From the NCBI GenBank assembly GCA_021817185.1, contig JAKAVU010000047.1:1-12369 (forward strand): a stretch of DNA of 12,369 nucleotides, read 5' to 3'. The notes below the pieces were generated by a model. The model was not told where the DNA came from. It saw only the letters and a list, made by a program, of their open reading frames with translations, and made no database searches. This stretch comes from a bacterium. Its GTDB lineage: Bacteria > Chloroflexota > Dormibacteria > UBA8260 > Bog-877. This document shows, piece by piece, positions 1 through 6,521 of the stretch; position 1 is the stretch's first letter; each line of letters opens with the position of its first letter. Position numbers and translations under genes: made by a program.

Positions 1-19
1 GTACCGCGTCCAGACACAA

Positions 20-26
20 GAGGTGA
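20..26 (+). promoter_or_regulatory. Ribosome binding site that fixes a TTG start
   Basis: GAGGTGA is a near-perfect anti-16S match and sits 6 nt before the TTG at 33. The ATG at 26-28 overlaps it but is in another frame, so TTG 33 is the supported start of the DUF6788-like ORF. Confidence 0.6.
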
Positions 27-32
27 TGTCCA

Positions 33-452
33 TTGCAGACCATCGAGGAACTGGAGCGGCAGAGATCGCATCTCTACCAGGACCTGGCCCAGTCTGGCGA
101 TCTGCGGCGAGGCAGCGTGGGGGTGACTTACCGTCGGTGCGGAAGAGCCAATTGCGCCTGTGCTGACCCGGACCATCCCGGGCATGGCCCCCGGCATCGG
201 TTGACGCGCTCGGTGGATGGCAAGACCGAGTCGAAGCAGCTCCACCCGGGGCCGGAACTGGAGAAGGTGACTCGGGAGGTGGCCAACCACCGAAGGTTCG
301 TTGCGGTCAGCCAGCAGATCATCGAGGTCAATGAGCAAATCTGTGAAGCCCGGCCGGTGGCAGCACTGGCTGCAGATAAGCCCCCGGCCGGCACCGAGGG
401 CAAAAAAAGGGGCTCTTCACGCAGCTCCAGGCGGACTTCGCCGCCGAGATAG
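33..452 (+). CDS. DUF6788-like IS accessory protein (first ORF of the ISKra4 element)
   Basis: The 139-residue product starts with a helical segment (residues 1-20). A compact Cys/His cluster follows: C36, C41, C43, H48 and H51 in a CGxxNCxC...HGP context, typical of DUF6788 proteins found beside ISKra4 transposases. A basic segment and a second helical segment (about 80-108) come next. The cluster suggests metal or nucleic-acid binding, but no function is established from sequence. The start is TTG with a strong Shine-Dalgarno at 20-26. The last ~17 residues (after EGKK) are Ser/Arg-rich and look like out-of-frame translation. The -1 frame there instead encodes the conserved N-terminus of the transposase, and the switch point is an A7 run at 402-408. 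The natural product may therefore be partly a fusion with the transposase. Confidence 0.75.
   Translation: MQTIEELERQRSHLYQDLAQSGDLRRGSVGVTYRRCGRANCACADPDHPGHGPRHRLTRSVDGKTESKQLHPGPELEKVTREVANHRRFVAVSQQIIEVNEQICEARPVAALAADKPPAGTEGKKRGSSRSSRRTSPPR
402..410 (+). other. A7 slippery run, probable -1 frameshift or transcriptional-slippage site
   Basis: Seven A residues (402-408) followed by GG lie in the overlap of the DUF6788-like frame and the -1 transposase frame. The transposase frame is open from 380 (after a TAA at 377-379) but has no ATG, GTG or TTG before 539. Between 410 and 538 it encodes plausible protein (GLFTQLQADFAAEIERL and on) that leads directly into the transposase. Slipping back one base at AAA-AAA-AGG, or RNA polymerase adding one A, joins the two ORFs. 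Seen directly: the run, the frames and the lack of starts. Inferred: that the site is used rather than being an inactivating mutation. Confidence 0.5.
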
Positions 453-538
453 AGCGGCTCAGCCAGCTGGCAGCCAGCCAGCTCAGCGATCCCTCGGGGA
501 AAGGACTGGAGACCGTCGAGCTGGCGATTCGCACCGCT

Positions 539-1777
539 GTGACCAGGCTCGGAGGCAGCCTGCTGGAGGGGCTGCTCGGGCTCGACTTAGGGCATCGTGG
601 CACCCGGGTCGACTGTGGCGCGGGCCATCTGGCAGAGTTCTCCGACTACCGGGGCAAGACCATCGACACCGTCGTCGGCCCCGTCCGCCTCCGCCGTGCC
701 TACTACAACTGCACCGAGTGTGGCCATGGGCGCTTCCCCAGGGACGAGGAACTGGGAGTGGCCGACGGCTCGCTCAGTCCCGGGTTGCGGCGGATGGTGG
801 CCAGAGTGGGCAGCCAGGAGCCCTTCGGCCAGGGCAGTCGGGACCTCGAAGAACTGGCCGGGCTTCATCTGACCGGCAAGCGGGTGGAGCGCAGCTCAGA
901 GGCTGACGGAGCCAGGATCCAGGCCGTCATCGAGGAGCAGGCCCAGGCGGTGCTCGCGGGCAAGGTGATCCCCTTGCTCGGCTCCGCACCGATCCCCAAG
1001 CTATACGTGGCCATGGACGGCACTGGGGTTCCCGCCGTGCCTGCCGACACTGCAGGGCACCCTGGCAAGTCGGCCGATGGCCGTGCTCACACTCGGGAGG
1101 TCAAGCTGGGGTGCCTCTTCACCCAGACGACTCTGGATGAGAAGGGGCACCCGGTTCGAGACCCCCTCTCCTCCAGCTACGTGGCGACTATGGACACCGC
1201 CGTCGGCTTCGGAGCCTTGGTCTACTCTGAGGCCCAGGGGCGAGGCCTCGGCCATGCCGAGCAGGTGATCGCGCTGGGGGATGGCGCTCCCTGGATCTGG
1301 AACCTCGCCAGCGAGCATTTCCCCAGCGCTATCCAAGTCGTTGACCTATTCCACAGCCGGGAACATCTGTACGATCTAGCCCGCCTGGCCTTTCCCACGA
1401 CCACCGATGAGTCACGCCTCTGGCTGGCAGCTCGCCTCGCCGAACTGGACTGCGGCGAGGTCGAGAAGTTGCTGGCTGCGGCTCGCCGTCTGCAGGTCTC
1501 GGACACTCAGATGGAGGGAATCGACAAAGCGCTGGGCTATTTCGAGACCAACCGCCTGCGGATGCGCTACGCCCACTTCCGGGAGATGGGCCTCTTCGTC
1601 GGCTCGGGAGCAGTGGAGGCAGGATGTCGTGCCGTCGTGGCTCAGCGCATGAAACTCTCCGGCATGCGTTGGTCCGTGCGTGGCGCTGCGGCCATCGTCA
1701 CCCTCCGCTGCCAGGCATCCAGCCACCGTTGGGAGGAAATCTGGGAGTGGCTCCCCTCCCAGACCACAGTCGCCTGA
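539..1777 (+). CDS. ISKra4-family transposase (DDE/RNase H fold)
   Basis: Catalyses cut-and-paste or copy-type movement of the element by acting on its DNA ends. Numbered from the GTG at 539 (412 residues), the protein has an N-terminal segment with VDCGAGH (24-30) and a zinc-ribbon-like CTECGHG (58-64). The likely catalytic triad is D160 (YVAMDGTGVP), D248 (ALGDGAPWIW) and E360 (GSGAVEAGC). Family signatures also visible are VDLFHSREHL and MKLSGMRWSVRGAAAI. The GTG at 539 is only the first conventional start: conserved sequence continues upstream in frame to about 410, so full-length protein probably needs the frameshift at 402-410. No internal stop is present and all three acidic residues are intact, so the enzyme could be active if the frameshift works. 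Confidence 0.9.
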   Translation: MTRLGGSLLEGLLGLDLGHRGTRVDCGAGHLAEFSDYRGKTIDTVVGPVRLRRAYYNCTECGHGRFPRDEELGVADGSLSPGLRRMVARVGSQEPFGQGSRDLEELAGLHLTGKRVERSSEADGARIQAVIEEQAQAVLAGKVIPLLGSAPIPKLYVAMDGTGVPAVPADTAGHPGKSADGRAHTREVKLGCLFTQTTLDEKGHPVRDPLSSSYVATMDTAVGFGALVYSEAQGRGLGHAEQVIALGDGAPWIWNLASEHFPSAIQVVDLFHSREHLYDLARLAFPTTTDESRLWLAARLAELDCGEVEKLLAAARRLQVSDTQMEGIDKALGYFETNRLRMRYAHFREMGLFVGSGAVEAGCRAVVAQRMKLSGMRWSVRGAAAIVTLRCQASSHRWEEIWEWLPSQTTVA

Positions 1778-1881
1778 CCCTACCTACCCACAAATTTGTC
1801 GCGCACCCCGTCTGGAGCGCCGGGTTTGGTCGCCTGAACCGATCTGGGAAGAGGCCGGGAGCGACGTCCTGCGCGCATGTC

Positions 1882-1912
1882 TTGACCTTCCAGCTACTGG
1901 AAGCCATAGAGT
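1882..1912 (+). promoter_or_regulatory. MerR/CueR-type metal-responsive promoter with operator dyad
   Basis: The -35 box is TTGACC (1882-1887) and the -10-like box TAGAGT (1907-1912), 19 bp apart, the over-long spacer that is the hallmark of MerR-family promoters. Inside the spacer lies a perfect dyad, CTTCCAG (1887-1893), CTA, CTGGAAG (1897-1903). From memory this closely matches copper-type CueR/copA operators (TTGACCTTCC...CTGGAAGG). It points rightward into 1913-2084, where no intact gene is found, and converges on the 3' end of the Sco-TlpA gene. No merR-like gene is in the window. The metal specificity is inferred from the operator sequence only. Confidence 0.65.
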
Positions 1913-1936
1913 GGTTCCAGATCGCCATTGAACGAG

Positions 1937-2195
1937 GTGGACGCCACGGACGAACTCGTATTGACCGTCTTCGGCCGGGGCCTGCGAGGAGTGCCTCGAG
2001 CGATCCCTGGGCAAGCCAGCCGTCCTCATGTTGCTCAGGCCGCCGGGCTCGGGCCGCCCAGATGGGTACATCCTGCTCGCTCGCCTACTGGCTCAGGATC
2101 TCGGGCAGGTCCCGGTTGACCTCAGCCTGCTGCAGCTGGCCCACTTGGATCGCCGCGATCTTGCCATGGCTCGTGATGAAGACCGCCACCGGTAG
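1937..2195 (+). pseudogene. Possible frameshifted small CxxC-protein remnant behind the MerR-type promoter
   Basis: GTG at 1937, or TTG at 1928, opens a frame reading VDATDELVLTVFGRG. Removing one G from the run at 1977-1980 would continue it as RACEECLERSLGKPAVLMLL, a CxxC-containing segment reminiscent of glutaredoxin or small thiol proteins, running on to a TAG at 2193-2195. Uncorrected, the frame becomes Arg/Pro/Gly-rich and ends at 2119. The last ~110 bases lie antisense to the 3' end of the Sco-TlpA gene, so part of this reading may be a shadow. I do not recognise a family. The rest of 1778-2084 holds no other gene that I can support. Confidence 0.2.
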
Positions 2196-3695
2196 CCCGG
2201 GCACCCCATAGCGGTTGGCCACCGAACCTTGGCTGTCAAGGAGAGTCGGTAGGCCGATACCGAGCTGGTGGAGGAAGCGACTGGCGGTGCTGCCCGACTC
2301 CTGATAGTCGATCAACAGCACACACAGCCCCTGGGCGCGGTACCGATCAGCGGTCTCGGCCACCAGCTTCATATCCGCCTTGCAGTTGGAGCACCAGCTA
2401 GCCCAGAAGTCGAGCAGCACCGGGTGGCCCAGCAGCTGTTCGAGTTCCACGTTACCACCAGCCGTGGAGGGCAGAGTGAAGTCGGGCGCAAGTTCCCCCA
2501 CGGTTGCCACGCCCCCGGATTCCCGAACGGTCGTATAGATCCCCTTCTGCTGGAGGAGGGGGGTGATCGCGGCGAGCAGGGACTGGGAGGTCCAGGAGCC
2601 GCCCGCCGTTTGCTGCTGACGGCCTTGCTGGTCCAGGTATCTGTAGATCAAGGCAGGGATGCTGGTGGTGCTGAGAGTGGGCTGCCCCTCCATCTCGGCC
2701 ACCACATAGCCCTGAGGGTTGACGATGTCCACCACCGACGCGTGGACGATGTTGTAGGCCTCTGGACGACCGGTGAACATGTCGATAGGGGCCGGCCCGT
2801 TCCAAGACCGGTCCTGGATGGGAGGAACCTTGAGCTGCGACCAGAAGTGGTCGACGGCGGCGCTGGTTCCGGTCAGGAGTGGCCAGGGCAGCGAGAAGTA
2901 GTGTTGGTACTTGGTCAGGATCGCCGGGGTGTCGTCCTGAGGATCCTGGGTGACCTCGACGATCTGAACCTGACTCTGGAGGTGCTTCTGGTCCAGCAGC
3001 CGCTGTAGCTGCAGCAGCGCCGCCGCCACCAGAGGACAGGTCTCCTGGCACTCCGTCAAGAACGAAGCCAAGACCACGATCTCGCCCCGGTACTTGCTCA
3101 GGGACACCGAACGGTTGGCTTGGGTGGTCAACGGAACCGAGGGCAGGCTGAGGATCTCGCCGGCTGCCACCTGGAGTCCGAAGTTGACCTCGGTGTTACC
3201 GCCATACGCAGCCTCGCTGGTGAGGCTGCGAGTGGTGCCGGCGGAGCTGATCCGGAAGGTGAACAGCAAGGGGGTCAGGCCACTGCTCCCAACCCGCAGG
3301 ACCAACCTCTGGAAGTGCTTCACAGGGCTGCCCCCAGCCGTGCTCAGCATCAGCTCGGCGTCGCGGTACTGACCTATCGCGACCTTCGCCAAGAATAGCC
3401 TGTCCGAGTTGGGAGCCACCGATTGGCCCGGCAGGGTCACGGACGTGGCAGGTACCGGGATGCTGACCCAGTTGGTGCCAGAGCCGGTCGGCAGCAAACG
3501 AAGTCCGACGACCCGACTCTGGAAGGCGGCAGCGTTCTGGGTCACCGGAACATCGAGCGTGAGCAGCCCCAGCACCTTTCCGTACTTCGAGGCGGGGTGG
3601 CCAGGGAGGAGTCCGGTCAACGCCCCCACGCCCATGATCACCAGCGCGCCCGCGAGCGCAGCGGCCAAGATTCGCGGACGCGTCAGCCCCCTCAC
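2085..3695 (-). CDS. Membrane-anchored Sco1/SenC-TlpA fusion protein (CuA-site assembly)
   Basis: This 536-residue protein is probably exported and tethered. There is a hydrophobic anchor at about 9-30. A beta-rich N-terminal domain (about 38-175, GKVLGLLTLDVPV then a WVSIPV strand) resembles DUF4382-type domains only loosely. A Sco domain (about 180-355) has the copper motif C216xxxC220-P and the third ligand candidate H318 (IVHASVVDIVNPQG). A TlpA/thioredoxin domain (about 395-536) has W434-C435-S-N-C438 and the cis-Pro P502. Sco proteins carry copper to CuA of oxidase subunit II, and TlpA-type thioredoxins reduce Sco and the CuA cysteines beforehand. Combining both in one chain is an inference from domain content. 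The start is GTG 3695, preceded by GGAGGG 7 nt upstream. It is the last gene of the oxidase unit, 152 bp after sco. Confidence 0.9.
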   Translation of the reverse strand: MRGLTRPRILAAALAGALVIMGVGALTGLLPGHPASKYGKVLGLLTLDVPVTQNAAAFQSRVVGLRLLPTGSGTNWVSIPVPATSVTLPGQSVAPNSDRLFLAKVAIGQYRDAELMLSTAGGSPVKHFQRLVLRVGSSGLTPLLFTFRISSAGTTRSLTSEAAYGGNTEVNFGLQVAAGEILSLPSVPLTTQANRSVSLSKYRGEIVVLASFLTECQETCPLVAAALLQLQRLLDQKHLQSQVQIVEVTQDPQDDTPAILTKYQHYFSLPWPLLTGTSAAVDHFWSQLKVPPIQDRSWNGPAPIDMFTGRPEAYNIVHASVVDIVNPQGYVVAEMEGQPTLSTTSIPALIYRYLDQQGRQQQTAGGSWTSQSLLAAITPLLQQKGIYTTVRESGGVATVGELAPDFTLPSTAGGNVELEQLLGHPVLLDFWASWCSNCKADMKLVAETADRYRAQGLCVLLIDYQESGSTASRFLHQLGIGLPTLLDSQGSVANRYGVPGLPVAVFITSHGKIAAIQVGQLQQAEVNRDLPEILSQ

Positions 3696-3804
3696 TCAGG
3701 GCCCTCCATCCAAGGGCCGACCGTGCCCATCTGGAAACCGCCCGCTACTACTACCCAGTTTCTCCCCACTAGCCTGTTCGCCACAAGTTGGCTGCGGCGG
3801 TGCC

Positions 3805-3849
3805 GAGGTCGATGGCGGCTGTGATCGACCGTGGGGCACCATCGACCTC
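3805..3849. repeat. 11-bp inverted repeat at the sco stop codon, with alternative hairpin
   Basis: GAGGTCGATGG (3805-3815) and CCATCGACCTC (3839-3849) are perfect inverted arms around a 23-nt loop. A further ATCGACC at 3824-3830 inside the loop can pair with GGTCGAT (3807-3813), giving a shorter competing hairpin. The structure overlaps the sco stop (3848-3850) and lies in the 152-bp gap before the Sco-TlpA gene. No U-run follows, so it is not a classical intrinsic terminator. It may stabilise the upstream mRNA or attenuate read-through. Confidence 0.5.
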
Positions 3850-4483
3850 AGAGATCCCAGGGCCAGGTCCACGCGGTTGTCCGCCGCATGGCCAACGCTT
3901 GCACGTCCGCGACCAAGAGCCGCCGAGAGTAGGGGAATCCGAAAGCCGCCCGCTCATAGCCAGTGCGCCCGATGAGATAGATGGCATCGCTGTGGCCATC
4001 GACCGATACCACTGTGATGGAATAGGCGCCCCACACCGGGGCCAGCTGCTGCTGGGATCCCAGCAACCAGTACCAGGGGCCCGTCCAGCCGTACCGCCGC
4101 GCGAAAGCACGGACGCGGGCCGGGGTGTCCCCGGTTGCATCGGTGCTCACGACAACCACGACCAGCGGCGTCGAGCGACCCAGTTGGCGCTGGACCGTCG
4201 CCAATACTGCGCCCTCGATCGGGCACTCCGTAGTGCACAAGGAGTCCATGAAGGTTAGGGCCACGACGCGGCCCCGCAGAGAGCGCAGGGCGATCAACTT
4301 GCCATCCTGATCGCGCAGCGCAAAGTCTGGGGCCAGCACTGCCCGCGGCGCCCACACAGCATCGCCAACCAGCGCGGTAGTGGGCGTCGGGGCGGGTTGC
4401 CGGATGACAGCGCCCGGCAGGACCAGCGCTGCGGCCACGGCCACCCCGACGGTCACACCGGTCTTCCACGCACCCAGCCTCAC
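3848..4483 (-). CDS. Sco1/SenC/PrrC-family copper chaperone
   Basis: Thioredoxin-fold copper chaperone that delivers Cu(I) to, or keeps reduced, the CuA site of cytochrome oxidase subunit II on the outer face of the membrane. The 211-residue product has an N-terminal signal/anchor (about 8-28). The Sco domain starts at DFALRDQDGK (53-62) and contains C83xxxC87-P (SLCTTECP) and the conserved H164 (VDGHSDAIYLI); these three are the copper ligands of the family. The usual Asp of the following LIDxxG motif is Gly here (LIGRTG). GTG 4483 overlaps the ctaG stop as GTGA, so translation is probably coupled. Length is ordinary for the family, in contrast to the enlarged neighbour at 2085-3695. Confidence 0.92.
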   Translation of the reverse strand: MRLGAWKTGVTVGVAVAAALVLPGAVIRQPAPTPTTALVGDAVWAPRAVLAPDFALRDQDGKLIALRSLRGRVVALTFMDSLCTTECPIEGAVLATVQRQLGRSTPLVVVVVSTDATGDTPARVRAFARRYGWTGPWYWLLGSQQQLAPVWGAYSITVVSVDGHSDAIYLIGRTGYERAAFGFPYSRRLLVADVQALAMRRTTAWTWPWDL

Positions 4484-5436
4484 AGCGGTCCCATCCCACC
4501 GGGCCCCGCGCCGCGCCCGCCAACCACGGACCGCTCGTCCGTGGCCTCTCTGCGCCGGGCAGCATTCAGCGCGACTCCACGCAGGTCCTCGTCAGCTAGC
4601 CACTGCCGCACGAGGACACTGAGTACAATGTCGAACGGGATCATGCTCGGTGCCCACATAATCCCCCCCCCGAGTCGCTGGTCAGCGAGCGCCGAGCCTC
4701 CTCCGGGGCGGCCGGTGAGGCTCGCATACGGTGCATACAGCGGTTTGGGGGCCAGCGCCAGCACGATCGCCAGCACCCAGCACGCCAGGATCCCGCCGAA
4801 CAGGTAGCCGATGCGACGGGGCGCGGAGAGGCGAGCAGGGATGGGCGGCGAGCCAATCAGCAAGGACCAGTACAAGACGCCGACCGCCAGAAGGGTGACG
4901 TGTTCTGCGGAGTGGACGAGACCATTGCGGAGGGCGAGGTCAAACAGGACCGGCAGGTGCCAACCCCAAAGACCGACGGCGAACAGGCCCAGGCCCAGGC
5001 GCGGGTTACTCAGCCACCGTCGCCCAGTGCGAGCAGGCCGGGTTCGCAGGAGCCGCAGCGCGCGCGGAGCCACCCACCGCCTGACCGGCAACCCAAGCCC
5101 GCGCCAGACCGGCAGCCACGGTGCTCCGGCGACAACGAGTGGGGCCACCACCAGCAGGAGCAGCATGTGCTGGATCATGTGGATCCAGAACAGGCTCTGC
5201 GAGAGAAAGTCGATCGGCGACTCCAGGGCGAACAGCAGCACGGCCAGACCCGCGTAGAATGCCGCCGCCCGCCAGCGACGACCTCCTCGATCTGGCCCCC
5301 TGCGCGCGCCGAACGCCGTCCCCGCCACCGGGCGCCGCCCGCGCCAGTACAACCACCCCGACACAAGCACCGGCAGGATGATCTGCGGCTCCAGCGACCA
5401 GGCCCGAGGGTCGAGCCAGTAACCCCAAAGGCCCAT
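4480..5436 (-). CDS. ctaG: Cytochrome c oxidase assembly factor CtaG (caa3_CtaG family)
   Basis: Polytopic membrane protein required for metallation of the CuB site in subunit I. With the ATG at 5436 the product has 318 residues and about seven hydrophobic segments. Family signatures: HMIQHMLLL with H86 and H90, GWHLPVLF with H160, LVHSAEHV with H175 and H179, and ADQRLGGGIMW (251-261). These membrane-facing histidines are likely copper ligands. The frame stays open upstream to 5559, but those 41 residues overlap ctaB, are Arg/Cys-rich and unlike the family, so the ATG in TGATG (ctaB stop and ctaG start sharing one base) is chosen. No separate ribosome binding site is visible, consistent with coupling. 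The C-terminal ~30 residues are a charged cytoplasmic tail. Confidence 0.92.
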   Translation of the reverse strand: MGLWGYWLDPRAWSLEPQIILPVLVSGWLYWRGRRPVAGTAFGARRGPDRGGRRWRAAAFYAGLAVLLFALESPIDFLSQSLFWIHMIQHMLLLLVVAPLVVAGAPWLPVWRGLGLPVRRWVAPRALRLLRTRPARTGRRWLSNPRLGLGLFAVGLWGWHLPVLFDLALRNGLVHSAEHVTLLAVGVLYWSLLIGSPPIPARLSAPRRIGYLFGGILACWVLAIVLALAPKPLYAPYASLTGRPGGGSALADQRLGGGIMWAPSMIPFDIVLSVLVRQWLADEDLRGVALNAARRREATDERSVVGGRGAGPGGMGPL

Positions 5437-6356
5437 CAGTGCACTGCCCGGTCCACCACCATGGCACCGAAGAGGCCGGCAAGGTACAGCAGTGAGTACA
5501 GGTAGCAGTGCAGACCGACTGCGGCGGTCCCCGCGCGCAGCAGCCGCACAGCCTGCCACACGAACGCGCTTCCGAGAGCGGTCGCGGCCGCCGCGTAACC
5601 CACTCCCATCGCCCCGGTCACCACCGGCAGCAGGGTAATGGGGACCAGCACCACCGTGTAGACCAGGATCCAGCGGCGGGTGACGGCAGCGCCACGCACC
5701 ACCGGGAGCATAGGCACCCTGGCACGGGCGTAGTCGTCCCGCATCACCAGCGCAAGCGACCAGAAGTGGGGCGGAGTCCAGACGAGGACGACAGCGAACA
5801 AGAGGAGGGCGGTGAGGTCAAGCCTGCCGGTCACCGCTGCCCAGCCCACCAGGGGCGGCACTGCCCCCGCCACTCCGCCGACGACGATGTTCAGTGGCGT
5901 CCTCCGTTTCAGCCAGAGGGTGTAGACGATGACGTAGAAGACCAGCGCCAGCAGTGCCAAGACCGCCGCCAGCCAAGTGGTCCATGCCAGCAGCACCGCA
6001 GAGCCAGCCACGCCCAGGCCGATGCCGAGGCCCAGGGCCCGCCGAGGCGGCATCCGTCCCGAGGGGAGCGCCCGCTGGCAGGTTCGGGACATGACGCCGT
6101 CGATGTCAGCGTCGACCCAGTTGTTGATGGCACTGGCTCCGCCAGCGCAGAGTACCCCACCGAGCATGGTGGCGAGGACCAATCCGATCGGTGGCCAGCC
6201 ATGTGCCGCTACCACCATGGCACAAACAGCGGTGAATGCGAGCAGCCCAATGACCCGTGGCTTTAGCAGGGTGACGTGGTCGCCCACCACGGCCGTGGCC
6301 ACCGCGATCGAGACTCCGGGCCGGGCCGACCGCGCCATCGCCACCGGCGGCACCAT
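5436..6356 (-). CDS. ctaB: Protoheme IX farnesyltransferase (heme O synthase)
   Basis: Transfers a farnesyl group to the vinyl side chain of protoheme to give heme O, the precursor of heme A. It is a UbiA-type membrane prenyltransferase with several helices. Signatures: LLKPRVIGLL near the start, the first Asp-rich motif NNWVDADIDGVMSRT, the LKRRTPLNIVVGGVAGAVPPLVGW loop (given here only as the family loop), TPPHFWSLA, and DDYARARVPMLPVV. The frame also has an ATG at 6383, nine codons upstream. I prefer ATG 6356 (306 residues) because GGAGGG stands 7 nt before it, while 6383 has only a weak site. It follows ctaE with a 165-bp gap (or 138 bp with the longer start) and shares one base with ctaG. 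Confidence 0.93.
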   Translation of the reverse strand: MVPPVAMARSARPGVSIAVATAVVGDHVTLLKPRVIGLLAFTAVCAMVVAAHGWPPIGLVLATMLGGVLCAGGASAINNWVDADIDGVMSRTCQRALPSGRMPPRRALGLGIGLGVAGSAVLLAWTTWLAAVLALLALVFYVIVYTLWLKRRTPLNIVVGGVAGAVPPLVGWAAVTGRLDLTALLLFAVVLVWTPPHFWSLALVMRDDYARARVPMLPVVRGAAVTRRWILVYTVVLVPITLLPVVTGAMGVGYAAAATALGSAFVWQAVRLLRAGTAAVGLHCYLYSLLYLAGLFGAMVVDRAVH

Positions 6357-6363
6357 CCGCCTA

Positions 6364-6369
6364 CCCTCC
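6364..6369 (-). promoter_or_regulatory. Ribosome binding site favouring the shorter ctaB start
   Basis: Read on the minus strand this is GGAGGG, 7 nt before ATG 6356. The alternative ATG at 6383 is preceded only by GGGCGGTGGC, a weaker match. Confidence 0.5.
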
Positions 6370-6379
6370 GCCACGCGGG

Positions 6380-6517
6380 TCATGCCACCGCCCGTCCGGC
6401 GGCCCCGCCTCCATTCACGGTGCTCGCTACCAGCTGCGGCGCGGTGCCTGTAGCTCCGGCAGGCTCACGACGCGGACCGCCCCGCAGTGGTCGAAAACGC
6501 ACCCCGAGAAACGCCAT
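6380..6517 (-). CDS. Possible 45-residue ORF between ctaE and ctaB
   Basis: ATG at 6517 begins 4 nt after the ctaE stop. The frame runs 45 codons to a TGA (6382-6380) that overlaps the alternative ctaB ATG at 6383 as ATGA. The spacing is what one expects of a coupled small gene. Against it: no Shine-Dalgarno, G/A/R-rich composition without a membrane helix, and only moderate G+C at third codon positions for this GC-rich locus. It does not look like subunit IV, which should be hydrophobic. I recognise no family. Confidence 0.2.
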   Translation of the reverse strand: MAFLGVRFRPLRGGPRREPAGATGTAPQLVASTVNGGGAAGRAVA

Positions 6518-6521
6518 CGGG

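Larger units (their letters stand above)
1..1821 (+). mobile_element. ISKra4-family insertion sequence, boundaries approximate
   Basis: A DUF6788-like ORF followed by an ISKra4-type DDE transposase on the same strand is a recognised arrangement of this IS family. The coding part (33-1777) is certain; the ends are not. A weak candidate for terminal inverted repeats is GCGTCCAGAC at 6-15 against GCGCTCCAGAC read on the minus strand from 1820 to 1810, which share TCCAGAC, but such a short match can be chance. The left end may lie outside the window. A 10-bp palindrome ACAAATTTGT sits at 1791-1800 just after the transposase stop. I could not identify a target-site duplication. The element lies on the strand opposite to the oxidase operon and does not interrupt any of its genes. 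Confidence 0.8.

Noticed and set aside
3696..3842. 48-codon minus-strand ORF filling the sco to sco-tlpA gap and ending right before GTG 3695
   Set aside because: Ser/Pro/Gly-rich, overlaps the inverted repeat, no ribosome binding site and no recognisable motif; a structured spacer explains it better.
5437..5559. Upstream in-frame extension of ctaG
   Set aside because: Overlaps ctaB, is Arg/Cys-rich and not like the family; ATG 5436 forms a typical TGATG junction.
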